A stretch of DNA of 64,000 nucleotides, from contig OZ020490.1 of the NCBI GenBank assembly GCA_963971405.1, positions 434,001 through 498,000 on the forward strand, written 5' to 3'. Under the pieces are notes generated by a model. It ran no database searches. It saw nothing but the letters and a program-made list of their open reading frames with translations, and was not told the DNA's origin. This document shows positions 21,970-32,436 of the stretch, piece by piece (within the stretch, counting starts at the first letter, position 1; the number at the start of each line of letters is the position of its first letter). Made by a program: the position numbers and the translations under genes. This DNA is from Psococerastis gibbosa (taxonomy: Eukaryota > Arthropoda > Insecta > Psocodea > Psocidae).

Positions 21970-22800
21970 AAAAAGCAAATAAAGGAACTGCGAGCTAGAG
22001 CTTCATGACAACCATCTTTGTTTTCCTGATTTCCGAAACAACACATTCTCAACGACAATGAACCTGTTCATCCAAATTAGCGTTTAGGCTATCTGTTTGG
22101 ATTTCATATTTTCCTGACGATGACCTAAACCGGTCGTCAAATAATATAATTGTTTTGATGATGTGGGCTAAGCAAAGTTATTATTTTGGTTTTTATTATG
22201 TCTAATTTCCTGTAAGTCACCGCAGCCGAGAACATCAAACATATACATATATAGGTATTATATAACACTAGTGTTATATATTCAATGGCATAATGCAGGC
22301 TTAGTTGTGAACTCGAAAACGGAAAGCAGCAAATCAGAGTGGGACTCAAATACAAAAGTCATTATTGACAGCTCTACCAATGAAATTTAATCTTTTACAC
22401 CAATTACAATTTTCCCCTCCGGTTATCTCTGAATTAAAACCATATTGGATAGTGATATGGATCTCTTTCGTAGAAATCCAGAATGTTTACTAGACGTGTA
22501 GCCATCGGTAAAATGATGGCAAACTCAATAACTCAATGATTTTATTGAGCTGATAGACTGATTGGTTGGCTAATTCCCGTACGAGAGGGGTCCACTACAT
22601 AGCCTACATGCGTTTAAGGACCGACAACATTAAATCTATTCAATTATTATTATTCCTGAAATGGCCAAATTGTGCCGTCATCGATTATTTTGTATATTTT
22701 GTAATGTGAATGCTCTATCGCCATATCAGATAAGATAACTATCAGAAAGTTGAGGTGGCAAAACCGATTAGATATGAAGCCATTTATCCACCAATCTAAT
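21970..22800. other. Intergenic stretch, no gene seen
   Basis: AT-rich with no convincing coding sequence or repeat match elsewhere in the window. Confidence 0.35.
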
Positions 22801-22825
22801 GTAATACACTGTATGTGAATAGTCT

Positions 22826-22911
22826 ACATCTAATCTCTGCCTCCAACCGTCTGCAGTGCACACCACATAGGTATATAACCTCTCATACAATTTCATATTG
22901 ATTATACTACA
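22826..22911 (+). promoter_or_regulatory. Promoter/non-coding first exon block of member 6
   Basis: ACATCTAATCT (22826-22836) is followed 75 bp later by donor ACTACA|GTAAGTTCATTATTA (exon end 22911). The first 15 intron bases are identical to those after the donor at 8472 (minus). The coding exon follows 923 bp downstream. Confidence 0.5.
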
Positions 22912-23834
22912 GTAAGTTCATTATTACTACTTTCTTTCTTATTAAACACTGCAGCGGTAGGCCAGGCACCAACAGAAAAGAATAACGAATCCGGAATACG
23001 CGTAAATATTCCGAAATAGCCTACACCCTAATGAATGACCAACAGGAATCATCGTGGAATTAGAATAAAATTACTAATTGTTAGTCAACATAGATTGGTT
23101 ACTCCTCATTATTGTACCATGAACACGAATACGAAGGATTGTTTTTGCTCAGCGTAGAAAATCATTTTAATGCTTTTTAAATGAGAGGGTTAGTTTTAAC
23201 ATCATACCATACAAAAAGTCGTTAATAATTCCCAGAGAGAGCTATTATTTTTCGCTGGTGCTTCGACTGCTGATGCAGAGGGTATTTTGCAATTTACTTA
23301 ATTGGTTGGGATTTCGGGGTCATATGAATACAGGAGGTCTCGGAGGTCCCTACTGCATACTGTATATTTGTAACTTAATTATTAGATTTAGTATCTGGGT
23401 AAGGGGTTACAATCGTCCAGATGGTAGGAAGCTGCGCAATGATACGGAAGGTCGAGATTCGAGGCTGAACATAGCCTACGCGAACATAGCCTACATGGAC
23501 ACATTTTCGATCGGCCCTGAGCCCACCCAAGCCTGATGGGTCCATTTACTAGCAGAGGAAAACAAGGCTTTCGGGCAAGTTACTGACAACAACACCCCAA
23601 ATGCAGTAGGTAATGGCCAACAGAGATGAGGATCCTGTGCCACTATGTATAGACTGACATTGGGTTGTCGTGTCGGTGGGGAGAAACGGGACACGCCAAA
23701 TTATTTATCACTCTTCTTCTGAGATCACAATCACAATGATTGGTTGGCAGCAACTCCCGGTATATCACCCCCCAGCTTTCTCGGGCCTGCGTCCTGAAGG
23801 GCGAATGATGATTATTAATTAATTTTTCTTACAG

Positions 23835-25110
23835 ATCAAAATGGCCGGGCATGGCGGGAACAACAGATTTAACGGAAATAACAATCATTTAAGTAACAGA
23901 GACACGTACACAAACTCTCCCGTAAACTATACCGTCGGGCCCAACAGCAATAACAGTAACAGCAACAATAACTCCAGTATAGGCAACAGTAATCAGCAAA
24001 CAAACAGCAGTTACTATCTGTCGCAAAGCACAGTAAGTACTACAGAGTATAGTGGCTATGAACATAGACAGGCTTTGTAGTGTAATATTTACCGAAGTCT
24101 CGAATTGCTGGAGTAAAGGTATTCTACTACCATCGCAACAAAATAATTATTTTGGAAATCAGTTGTATGCTAACACTTCTGATACAGGAAAATGACTGAA
24201 AAAAATCTGCATACGGCTACACTCGGGCTGACTGCAAAATTTCAGAAATAGCGTGTAAGAGTAGACTGTAGGCTACGTTGTAGCCTGTGTGAATTGAGCC
24301 TAAAGCAGTAGGCCGACACACAGTAACTTTGTTGCACTAATAAAACATGACTAGTAGAATAAAAAATTATTGATTGCTATAGCAATTAATTGTACAAACG
24401 TAGGTATTGGAAAAACACGTTAAGTTTATAACAGCAAGAAGGTTGTGATATTTTCTTATTTCTGCCGTTGTTTCTGGAAAGTTTCAAAATTTCCAAATCT
24501 TTTTGCGTTCGCATTGGGGAAACAGGCTCATTAATTTATTTACAGCTTCCTTTAAGCAATATAAGAATTAAATCCATTGCTATATTTGTATGAATAACTG
24601 TTTCCGCATCATGCTTCCGGATAGGATGAAAGAACATCTAGAACATGGTGAGAATAACCCAAAACTCAGGACATCCATCCATGATGTCTCTGTATCGCCC
24701 AGTAGAGTCTCAATCATTGCTGCAACGAGTCACCTCCCTCGTCGCTTTCATTGTCCAGACACCGGAAAAGGGGACAACCGTGCATTCAGCCTCGTTACAG
24801 AGGAGACGGAATCTGGAATTATTCGAAGCCGACCCATCCTGCCAGTGCAGTGGTGACGGTGACCAAGAAAACTTTTGGCAGTCCAGAGTCCACTAAGAAT
24901 CAGTTCCCATGTTTTTACTAACATAGACGGTCATTCAACGTGTCCAACGATATTTCTTTTTCATAGGTAAACAACACCCCAACAGTGCTTGTCAACAACC
25001 AGGGGGGCTCAGTTACTGTCAACAACATCTTTGTCGAGCCTCAGGACAGCTCGTACTCCGAGTCGTCTTCCCGTTCATCGGATAGCTCAAGCTCATCGTC
25101 CGACGACTAA
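23835..25110 (+). CDS. Asn-rich repeat family, member 6 (two coding exons, 111 aa)
   Basis: Function unknown. Exon 1: acceptor TTACAG, six bases (ATCAAA), ATG at 23841, 64 codons to donor ACA|GTAAGT at 24032. Exon 2: acceptor CATAG, 24967-25110, 47 codons and TAA; both junctions are phase 0. Exon 1 holds a clean family repeat (GNNNHLSNRDTYTNSPVNYT, then VGPNSNNSNSNNNS, then GNSNQQTNSS). Exon 2 encodes a beta-prone VNNTPTVLVNNQGG segment with VTVNNIFV, then a Ser/Asp tail (SSSSSSDD) with possible casein-kinase-2 sites. No signal peptide, membrane segment or Cys. Poly(A) signal AATAAA at 25143. The 24590-24896 stretch in the intron contains two overlapping frames of unknown meaning. This member gives the clearest view of a minimal complete family gene. 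Confidence 0.75.
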
Positions 25111-25142
25111 AGTGCTCAAAAAGATTAAACGGTAGTTAACAA

Positions 25143-25148
25143 AATAAA
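25143..25148 (+). promoter_or_regulatory. Poly(A) signal of member 6
   Basis: AATAAA 33 bases after the TAA of member 6. Confidence 0.65.
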
Positions 25149-25149
25149 T

Positions 25150-25850
25150 CGCAGAACCTCGTGAAAGTATTATGATAAAAAAACATTTTTAACACACGAC
25201 TTTGCACCGCAGACACTTAATAGTCAGTATTACTTAACTTATTGTACTGACTGACCAGCGACTAACCCCCCCCCCCCCCCCATCAATGGACAATATATCT
25301 GTTACAAAACAAATTAATTATACAATAGTGTATAGTAGGTACAATGCATAACCGAAATCGGAGAGGCGAAGACAGACAGCTTTCAAATATCGATCAGACA
25401 GCTTGAAATGATTCGAATGGTATAGGCCTATGCAGTATGCAGTATGCAGTACTATGCAGAGAGTATACGTATATAGCAGGGTACTTCATCTTACAACTGT
25501 GGTACAGCCTAATTAGCGGAGGCATTCAAGTGTTATAGATTGGAATTACTCCATGAACAATTATGCTCGTATTATTGTACGAGTATCTAATAAGCCGTCT
25601 GTACCACTGCAGTTGTATCTCAATTTAGGTATGTGCAGAGATGTTACCGAGATGTAATAAGAGACTGACTGCAGTAGTGTAACGACAGAAGGGCAGGTGG
25701 GGGCACCACATCGCCTAGGGGTGCAAAATTGTAAAACAATTGCCTACATGCTTATGTAATGCAGAAATAATTAAGCATAAAATTAATTAAACATTTTAAA
25801 ATGAAAGTTTTTTTATTTCTATTTTTTAAAAAGGTTAATCGGATACAAAC
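25150..25850. other. Intergenic stretch, no gene seen
   Basis: Contains a poly-C tract at about 25266 and a short GCAGTATGCAGTATGCAGTA repeat at 25432-25456. No coding sequence recognised. Confidence 0.35.
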
Positions 25851-25854
25851 AATT

Positions 25855-26015
25855 TAATGAATGTACCCGATTGACCTCTTTAGTAGTAGGTTAGCACCCG
25901 TGTTGAGTTACGCCACGTCTCCGATCGCATGGCGTGTAGAGACTCGCAGAAGTACGAGCACGCTACAGCCTGGTCATCGAAGTCGGCGGCTAATTTGCGA
26001 TTACGGAGGAAAAAA
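25855..26015 (+). repeat. Interspersed repeat R3, copy 1
   Basis: Words such as GATTGACCTCTT, GTGTTGAGTTACG and ACACGTCTCCGATC-like CACGTCTCCGATCGCATGGC recur at 56490-56650 (+), and partly, in inverse orientation, at 63585-63690. Class unknown. Confidence 0.55.
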
Positions 26016-26117
26016 ACCGCTTGTTGCTGTTTACTCTATGGTCCACTTCTGCACCGGAATACAGAACTTTTCACATACTTAAAAGGCAGTTAACTCGGAA
26101 AAATCCAAACTCTCACC

Positions 26118-26690
26118 ATGGCCAGTTTCGGAACATTGAAAATGCCACAGTTCCATTCCAATTTTGAAATTATAAGGTCACATAATATGATATCAGAGCT
26201 AAACAAGAATGAGCTGGCCACCAGTTTCTTCTCAAAAAATCTGGACCGGTCAATCTCAGTGGATAAGAGCAAAGACTTCGTGCCCCTTTACAAAACCGGG
26301 CCCAAAGGTAAGAGCACAAGTCACTGGGTGGTGGAGTGCTCAACTGAAGTGAGGAAGACGATTACCGGAGCAGGACGGGTGTATTTGGATTGGACCTCCT
26401 GTAAGGTCAAAGATCACGTCGCTGTATCCAGGTGCTACTCATGCCACAAATTTAATCACTCGGCAAAATTTTGCTCCCAGCAAAGTAGCCCAATCTGTGG
26501 ACATTGTGCAACAATAGGTCATGTATATAAAGACTGTCCTACCAAAAATTATCACTCCCCAATTTCCATAAATTGTAAACGAAATGGCCTCCAAGACTTT
26601 AATCATAAGGTTAATTCAGTTACTTGCCCTTCTTATTTAAAAGCCATGAAACAATTAATTGACAATACCAATTATGGCGTTGACTTCTAA
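26118..26690 (+). pseudogene. LINE ORF1 (Gag-like) fragment with two zinc knuckles
   Basis: A 190-codon open frame matches non-LTR retrotransposon ORF1 proteins: a central HWVVECSTEVRK...RVYLDWTSCKVKDHV segment, then two CCHC knuckles, CYSCHKFNHSAKFC (about residues 111-124) and CGHCATIGHVYKDC (about 134-147), and a C-terminus CPSYLKAMKQLIDNTNYG that corresponds to the usual ORF1 end. ORF1 proteins bind the element's RNA. The N-terminal part is missing relative to full ORF1s, and no ORF2 follows; instead the viral helicase relic begins immediately downstream. The frame is uninterrupted, suggesting recent insertion. Confidence 0.8.
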
Positions 26691-26699
26691 GGGTAGTAA

Positions 26700-28525
26700 A
26701 TATTTGCAATCTATCTTTAAAACATTTTCTGGCAGGAAAATTGACCAATGTGCTCCAAGTCAAAATTCTCAACTTTTAGAGCTTTCAGGAATATTAGATA
26801 ATATTAGTCATTCAATAATTCCACACCCAAGAGTAAAATTAATCTTATGTATAACATAGGGGAAGAAGTCGACTTACTTTTTCAAAAGGTATAAGCAAAC
26901 GTCTTAATATGACGTCATAGAGTGAAGAAAAATTTCAGCAATACCCGTTAGTCAGCAATGGTAACTCGTTTTGCCTTAGGCACTGTATAAATGGCATAAA
27001 TTGTTGTACATTGATTCTAGAAATATGGGATTCCACTGTCGGCTTTAAAAGTTTTTCTAGTCTTTTATCAATTGTAGATAACTGGGCTTTTGTCAACTAT
27101 CCCCTTGTTTTAGGTGTAGATATATATATATATACTGTTAGTGGCTACATCGACTTTCCGGCGTTAGATCTACTAAATACTGTACTGATGCAACAAAACT
27201 TAAAATTTGTTTTTTACAATAAGGGTTACAGAAATATTGATTTTCTTCAGATTCCAAGTCATGCCCCCGATGTGCAGCCCAACCCCTCAGGCTACCTTTT
27301 GCATAAAAATCAACAAGAGTTCTATATTAACAGCATGATAGAACTTAGAAATATATTGCTAAATGCCGATCATATGAACGCAGTGAAATATCAGGCTATA
27401 CTTGAGTCAGCACTTTCACCCAGTAATCGCATATCAGGTGCTGCAATTAGTCTAATTAGGTCAACTAACAGAAATATATACAATAATGAGTGCTCCTCGT
27501 TTCTGATCAAAACTAATATTATATATAGGATGGGGTACACTCTGAATGATGGTTATGTTTCCTTTTGTCCCCTCTCCCAAAAATTCAATACTACAGAAAA
27601 ATATATCTTGGTAACAGATAAGACAGAACTAATGCTGAATGCTGAACTGATGCAGTCTATAGGTAAAGTGAACTTATTGGCACGTCCTATGCCTAAGCTG
27701 ACTTTCGTTGAGGCCTGCCCTCGATCAGGCAAATCGCATTGCATCATTCAACAGCACTGCCCAGGGCGGGATCTAATATACTGACCCACACTAGGGAGGC
27801 TGTAAAAGATATAAGAATAGCAACAGAAAAGCGGTTTCCAAACAACAAAAATCTACAGCTTCTCCAGAACTATCGCACTATTTCATCATTTATAATCAAT
27901 TATCGAGGGGAAAAGTATGAAAGGGTTTTTATTGATGAAATTTCGCTTGGTCACGCCGGTTTTATAGGCTTTGTTGCTAATCTTACTCACGCAAAGGAAA
28001 TTGTCCTCCTCGGAGATAATAAGCAAATTCCATATCTAGAGAGAAGCCCTTTCAAAGTTAATTTTCACAGTGTCACTGGGCTGTGCAGTCCGGAAGTTCT
28101 CCTTACTCAGACCAGGAGGTGCCCTGTAGATGTAGCATACGCTTTGTCCACGTCCTACCCGAATATCACGAGTAGGAATCCAATCGTAAATTCAGTTGCC
28201 CTAACGTTATCTAATGGTGAATATTACCAGTTAAAACCTGGTTCGCTCATTTTAACTTTTACTCAAGTTGAGAAACGCAAAGTTTCAAAAGCACTTGAGG
28301 GTAAGTGCTCTGAACCCATCCAAATCTGTACGGTCCACCAGAGTCAAGGGAAAACATCTAAACACGTTGTTTTGTGCAGAATAAATCCATGACCTCTGGA
28401 AATTTACCACAGCATTCCTCACGCCATAGTAGCTATTTCAAGGCACACAAAATCGTTTCAATACCTAACAACTGGAAGCAATGATGATGCAGTTAGCTCA
28501 CTAATAAGGAAGGCTCAGTCAGTAT
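26700..28525 (+). pseudogene. Endogenous viral element: superfamily 1 helicase region of a positive-strand RNA virus
   Basis: The order of motifs is that of the viral SF1 RNA helicase of the alphavirus-like supergroup (virga-, negev- or kita-like arthropod viruses): Walker A ACPRSGKS (27713-27736), motif II VFIDEIS, motif III EIVLLGDNKQIP, motif IV LTQTRRCP, motif V VHQSQGKT, motif VI AISRHTKSF followed by YLTTG. The relic is broken: a frameshift at about 27740-27785, a TGA at 28390 before motif VI, and upstream stops and shifts between 26700 and 26920. A TA-dinucleotide run (27119-27134) sits inside. No polymerase or methyltransferase motifs were recognised. It is non-coding as it stands. 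It abuts a LINE ORF1 fragment, suggesting LINE-mediated integration. Exact virus family is uncertain. Confidence 0.8.
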
Positions 28526-28529
28526 ATAT

Positions 28530-29060
28530 ATATATTATATGGCATATATACTTATTGTGTGGCATAATAAACAATTAAATCAGCCAAATAATAATAAAAT
28601 AAATTTTATAATGGGTGAAAAACCGGCAAGGGACATTAAGTGCTCTGAGTCACTGCCGGAGGTTATGTCACTAAACCATGGCTGTTCAATCAATCAAAAT
28701 TTATTTACAAAATAAATTTTTTACAGTTTTTTGTTTTTTGTTCATCCTAAATTATTAACAACTGCCTCCATGTCTCTTCAATGTAGTACCTACGGCTAAT
28801 ATTAGTAAGCACCCATCAAAATATTTTATTTGTGGGCCTAAAAGCCTTTTTATTTTCTTAAAGTTTAAACATGGCTTGAAAACAAATTAGGCTATATAAA
28901 CAAATCGGAATGGGAGTGTTTATAAATCTTTCAGACTGAGTGGGAGGTTGCGGATATGTATGTCATAAATAATTGTTTTAATTTCTATACTCAAGATGTG
29001 GATTTTAGAATCCAAAATGGTCTCTGTGAATGATAGGCCTACTGATATGCCAACAGCTAC
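28530..29060. other. Stretch without recognisable gene
   Basis: AT-rich with a short TA microsatellite at about 28525. Nothing recognisable. Confidence 0.35.
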
Positions 29061-29064
29061 ACAA

Positions 29065-29958
29065 AGCGGCATATTTTTGCTTTCCAATTTATGCGTAGGC
29101 TAGTATAAGGAAAGCTTTGTGATGGTCGAAATATTCGATTCCGAGATTTCAACGGATTTACACGGTTTGAGGTCCCAGGAACCTAAAAAAGTGTTTTTTA
29201 CGAAATGTCTCTCTGTCGCTCTGTCTGTCTGTATGTCTGTCTGATCATCGATTTCCGGGCAAACTACCTGGCCGATTGTCATGAAATTTTGCATTTAGGT
29301 TAACAAAAATCATACCTCGAGACCATTTATTTTATTTTGGGCTAACTCAATTTGGGGGGTTTTCTTCTCAAAAAAACTCAAAAAAAAACATACAAAAAAA
29401 TTATTTTTCAAAAACGGCTCCAACGATTTCTTTTAAATTCAGATACATTGTAGTCGTTATTAATGTTAACAAAATGCGGGGGTCGCTTGCCCCTTGATAG
29501 TTTGCTTCTAGGGGTAAAAATAAATAAAAATAACTCAATTTTCATGAAAAATGACTAAAAAATAATTTTTCTGCGGAACCTTTCTATCGATGATTTCTAC
29601 CTTCAGGTATGTTTTAGGTGTTCAATAGGGTAACAAAAACGGACAGGTTGCATTCCCAAAAAATCTTTGCTTCTGTACAAAAAAATTATTTTTTGAGAAA
29701 TTAAGACTTATGGAAAATTCACGCTCCAATACATTACGTGCCATGTGTCATTGTTACTACTGTTACAATGTATTGGTCTGTTCGTTCCAGAATATGCCAT
29801 TAAGTTTTAAGGGATTTTTAATATATTGAGGTGGACCCCCCCCCCCCTCGAGGGATCTGAAATTTAACCATAGGGAAATTATTTCCTATGAAATTACACA
29901 TGTGTATATCTGTTAATTTATAAATTGGAAAGCATGTTCGAGTAAACTCGGACCGGTT
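29065..29958 (+). repeat. Interspersed repeat family R1, copy 2 (longest)
   Basis: It starts with TTTTTGCTTTCCAATTTATGCGTAG and ends with AAATTGGAAAGCATGTTCG plus AACTCGGACCGGTT, so near-terminal TGCTTTCCAATTTAT and ATAAATTGGAAAGCA are inverted repeats. The 34370-35010 copy has the same ends, with a shorter interior. Internal landmarks: GAGGTCCCAGGAACC, a CTGTCTGTCTG run and GGCTCCAACGATTTC. No coding sequence. Confidence 0.75.
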
Positions 29959-29999
29959 ATTTAACTAGTATTAATATATTATGCAGTATAATATGTGTG

Positions 30000-30590
30000 C
30001 GGTATACCAGTATAAGTTACGATATTGTCTGTTACCTTGAAAAATAATGAAAATTTTAGGAGTGATTGGTTTTGAGGAGGTTTTGTGGAGGTTTTGAGGT
30101 GGTTTCGTGTCCATTTGTCTTTGTAAAGAAGAGTATTCACTCCATTTTTGTTTGTATTTGTTGTAATTGTTATTTGTGTGGTATATTTTGTATTGGTATT
30201 TGGTATCGTATCAATTATAAGCTATACAGTGTGTTATATAGCTCACAGCGCTGGGCCTTCATTGAGAAAGGCTGAAGTACAAACACTGCATGTAGCCGAA
30301 TGCTGCGACGGTCCTTGGCCCTTCGCACTAGTTGATAGAAGCCGGAACAACGAAATAAGAGCTGAAATGAAGACATAGTCGATAAAGCCCAGGAACGACA
30401 ACAAGTATGACGGGGCTAAGTCGAAAGAAGGCAGCCAGATGACCTGATAAGGCGCATAAAACATATCGAAACTGGGGCAATAAGAAGCCAGCCGGCCAGG
30501 ATAACGGTAGAAAAAAAAGTCCGCCAAGATCTCAAGACTGTATAGGTGCAACTGCAGCTGAACTAGGAGGAGTGGAAGGAACCTGTTGTA
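30000..30590. other. Stretch without recognisable gene
   Basis: Several overlapping open frames up to 140 codons on both strands have no motif or family resemblance. I regard them as incidental. Confidence 0.35.
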
Positions 30591-30592
30591 CC

Positions 30593-30844
30593 CAGGCACG
30601 TAGCCAGGGAGGGGGTTTTGGGGGCTGAAACCCCCCTCCCCCCGAAATGTAAAAAAAAATTGCATTGTTCAGTTTTATGTTCCTCCTGTAATTTTTTTCT
30701 CCCTCTAAAAACACTAAAACTGTGTGTTTTTGCATGTCAATTCTTAAAAATTACCGGGGGGGGGGGACCCGCCGTTTTACTGGGGGTATGCAATAGCCCT
30801 TGGTAGTTAGCCCCCTCCGAAATAAAATCCTGGCTACGTGCTTG
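30593..30844. mobile_element. MITE with CAGGCACGTAGCC ends (252 bp)
   Basis: Left end CAGGCACGTAGCCAGG and right end CCTGGCTACGTGCTTG are inverted repeats. The interior (GGGGGTTTTGGGGGCTG, poly-G, ACCCGCCGTTTTACTGGGGG) is the inverse complement of the element at 41024-41257. hAT-like by its CA...TG ends. The target duplication here is unclear. Confidence 0.75.
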
Positions 30845-30859
30845 TACGTAGGGATAAAA

Positions 30860-31740
30860 GAGAGTTAAAAGTAAAAAGTATAAAACAGTAAATTTGGCGT
30901 GATGAACTGATTATTCAGAGGGCCAACCGTAGCAGTCAAATTGAAAAGATGATGAAGCAGTTCAATGCGGTGTGATGGAGTGATGTTCGCCTGAAAGCGA
31001 ACTTCTAAATGTTTCGTCAACATTTGATCCGCCTTCGAGACACACATGTACTCTAGATCTACTACGACAGATCTAAAAAAAAAAATGTGTATACGAAATT
31101 CTTAAAAGCTACGGTTTTTACTATTGTAGGCCTATTTAAGAAAAAATCTCTCGTGGGGTCATATTTGATTATTCATACAGGTATAGTGCAAGCACTACCT
31201 ACCTCAGCTTTAGAGGGGGGGGGGGGGGAACTTCTCTTCGGGCTGGCTTGGTGGAAATTTTATGGATTCGGGATCTTGCATTGGTGCAGGCACTATTGTA
31301 TCTACGCCTATATGGTGTAAAAATAGCCTCCACTGTGCAAAGCGTTCTGAATGAGGCGTCAGGCGACCATTAAAACCAGGATGTATTTGGCCCACGTAGG
31401 CTCTACGTGCAATATTGCTGTACGTCTGGCCGGTACCTAACTAGCCAAATACTTAATGAAGAATGTAAGGAGACTGTTCAGACTAATTCATATAAGATAA
31501 TATCGGACACATGGAAGGCCTCTGTCTAACTGGTGTTTCAGGTGAACGACGACAAAGTACCTCATGCTCTAGAGCTCAATTTGCAGATAAAACAACTCAT
31601 AATTTGTAACATTGATGTACACTTGAGCACGGATTAAATGTGAAAAGGGGGAAATGAGCTCCAAGACCAGGACTTAAATTAGCCTACTATATAGTATATA
31701 CCGTACCGTACAGTTTACAAAAATAAACATTGACTTTATA
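30860..31740. other. Stretch without recognisable gene
   Basis: Includes a CTTCTAAATGTTTCGTCAAC block at about 31000 that resembles the AAACGTTTCGTC repeat family of 49770-62430. A poly-G tract lies at 31213. No gene. Confidence 0.35.
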
Positions 31741-31741
31741 A

Positions 31742-31862
31742 ATAAATAAATAAATAAATAAATAAGGACTTTTTGTTCTGTTACTAAGCCAACCTAGCGG
31801 AGTTAGGGCTATAAAGCCCTCTCTTACACTCAACTAGGAAGGCCCGGGACCGCCTGCTTTGA
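31742..31862 (-). repeat. tRNA-derived SINE (type 1), 5'-truncated copy
   Basis: In minus orientation it reads GGCGGTCCCGGGCCTTCCTA, GTTGAGTGTAAGAGAGGGCT, then CTAACTCCGCTAGGTTGGC and ends in a (TTTA)n tail. Nearly identical to the 3' half of the copy at 32437-32645. The tRNA-like head is missing. Confidence 0.8.
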
Positions 31863-32124
31863 ACGACATTAAATAATAATTGCCCACTGCATCAGCATTA
31901 GGTTTTCAAAGAAATTTCTTACCAGGGCTAACGTACACAGCTACCTGAGCCATAAGGTAGATTAAGTGTAACCACATACCGTAAATATGAAGGTAGAGGG
32001 ATACAATATGAAATCTCGGTTATAATAGCCGGGGAACTTGGATTACAATATTATGCTGAAACAGTATTGAGTTAAAAAAGAATTAAGTATACTGAACATA
32101 TTTTTGCTTACCATTTAATATTGT

Positions 32125-32330
32125 ACTTAGGCCTGGTATAAGGAAAGCTATGTGCTGATCGAAATTTCAGTGAATTTACACGTTTTGAGGCCCCAGGAAT
32201 AGTCAACGGTCTATCTGTTCGTCGATTTGTGCAAAACTACTCGGTGGATTTGGATGACATTTTGCTATGAATATATATATCGCTACTTATTTGAAAGAAG
32301 AAGAAAGAAGGCACCACTCCAAAATTGTCG
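32125..32330 (+). repeat. Interspersed repeat family R1, copy 3 (5' part)
   Basis: Shares TATAAGGAAAGC, GAATTTACACGTTTTGAGG and CCCCAGGAATAGTC landmarks with the other R1 copies. Its continuation (GGCTCCAACGATTTTCTTTAA) resumes at about 32760-32885, so the SINE at 32437-32645 and flanking DNA interrupt it. Confidence 0.65.
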
Positions 32331-32436
32331 ATTTCGACCTAATAACGCTAAAATATTATTTAAAAAATCGATTTTGCAGTGTGTATATTTTCCGCACATG
32401 GGTAGGTGTGTCGTTTTCTATTTGGCGGGAACCATA

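Noticed and set aside
24590-24896. Two overlapping frames as an extra exon of Asn-rich member 6
   Set aside because: No acceptor/donor pair keeps phase 0 with both neighbours, composition differs from the family, and exon 1 to exon 2 already gives a complete protein. A separate small exon cannot be fully excluded.
30066-30735. Overlapping open frames up to 140 codons
   Set aside because: No motif, no family resemblance, overlapping on both strands, and partly made of a MITE end with poly-G.
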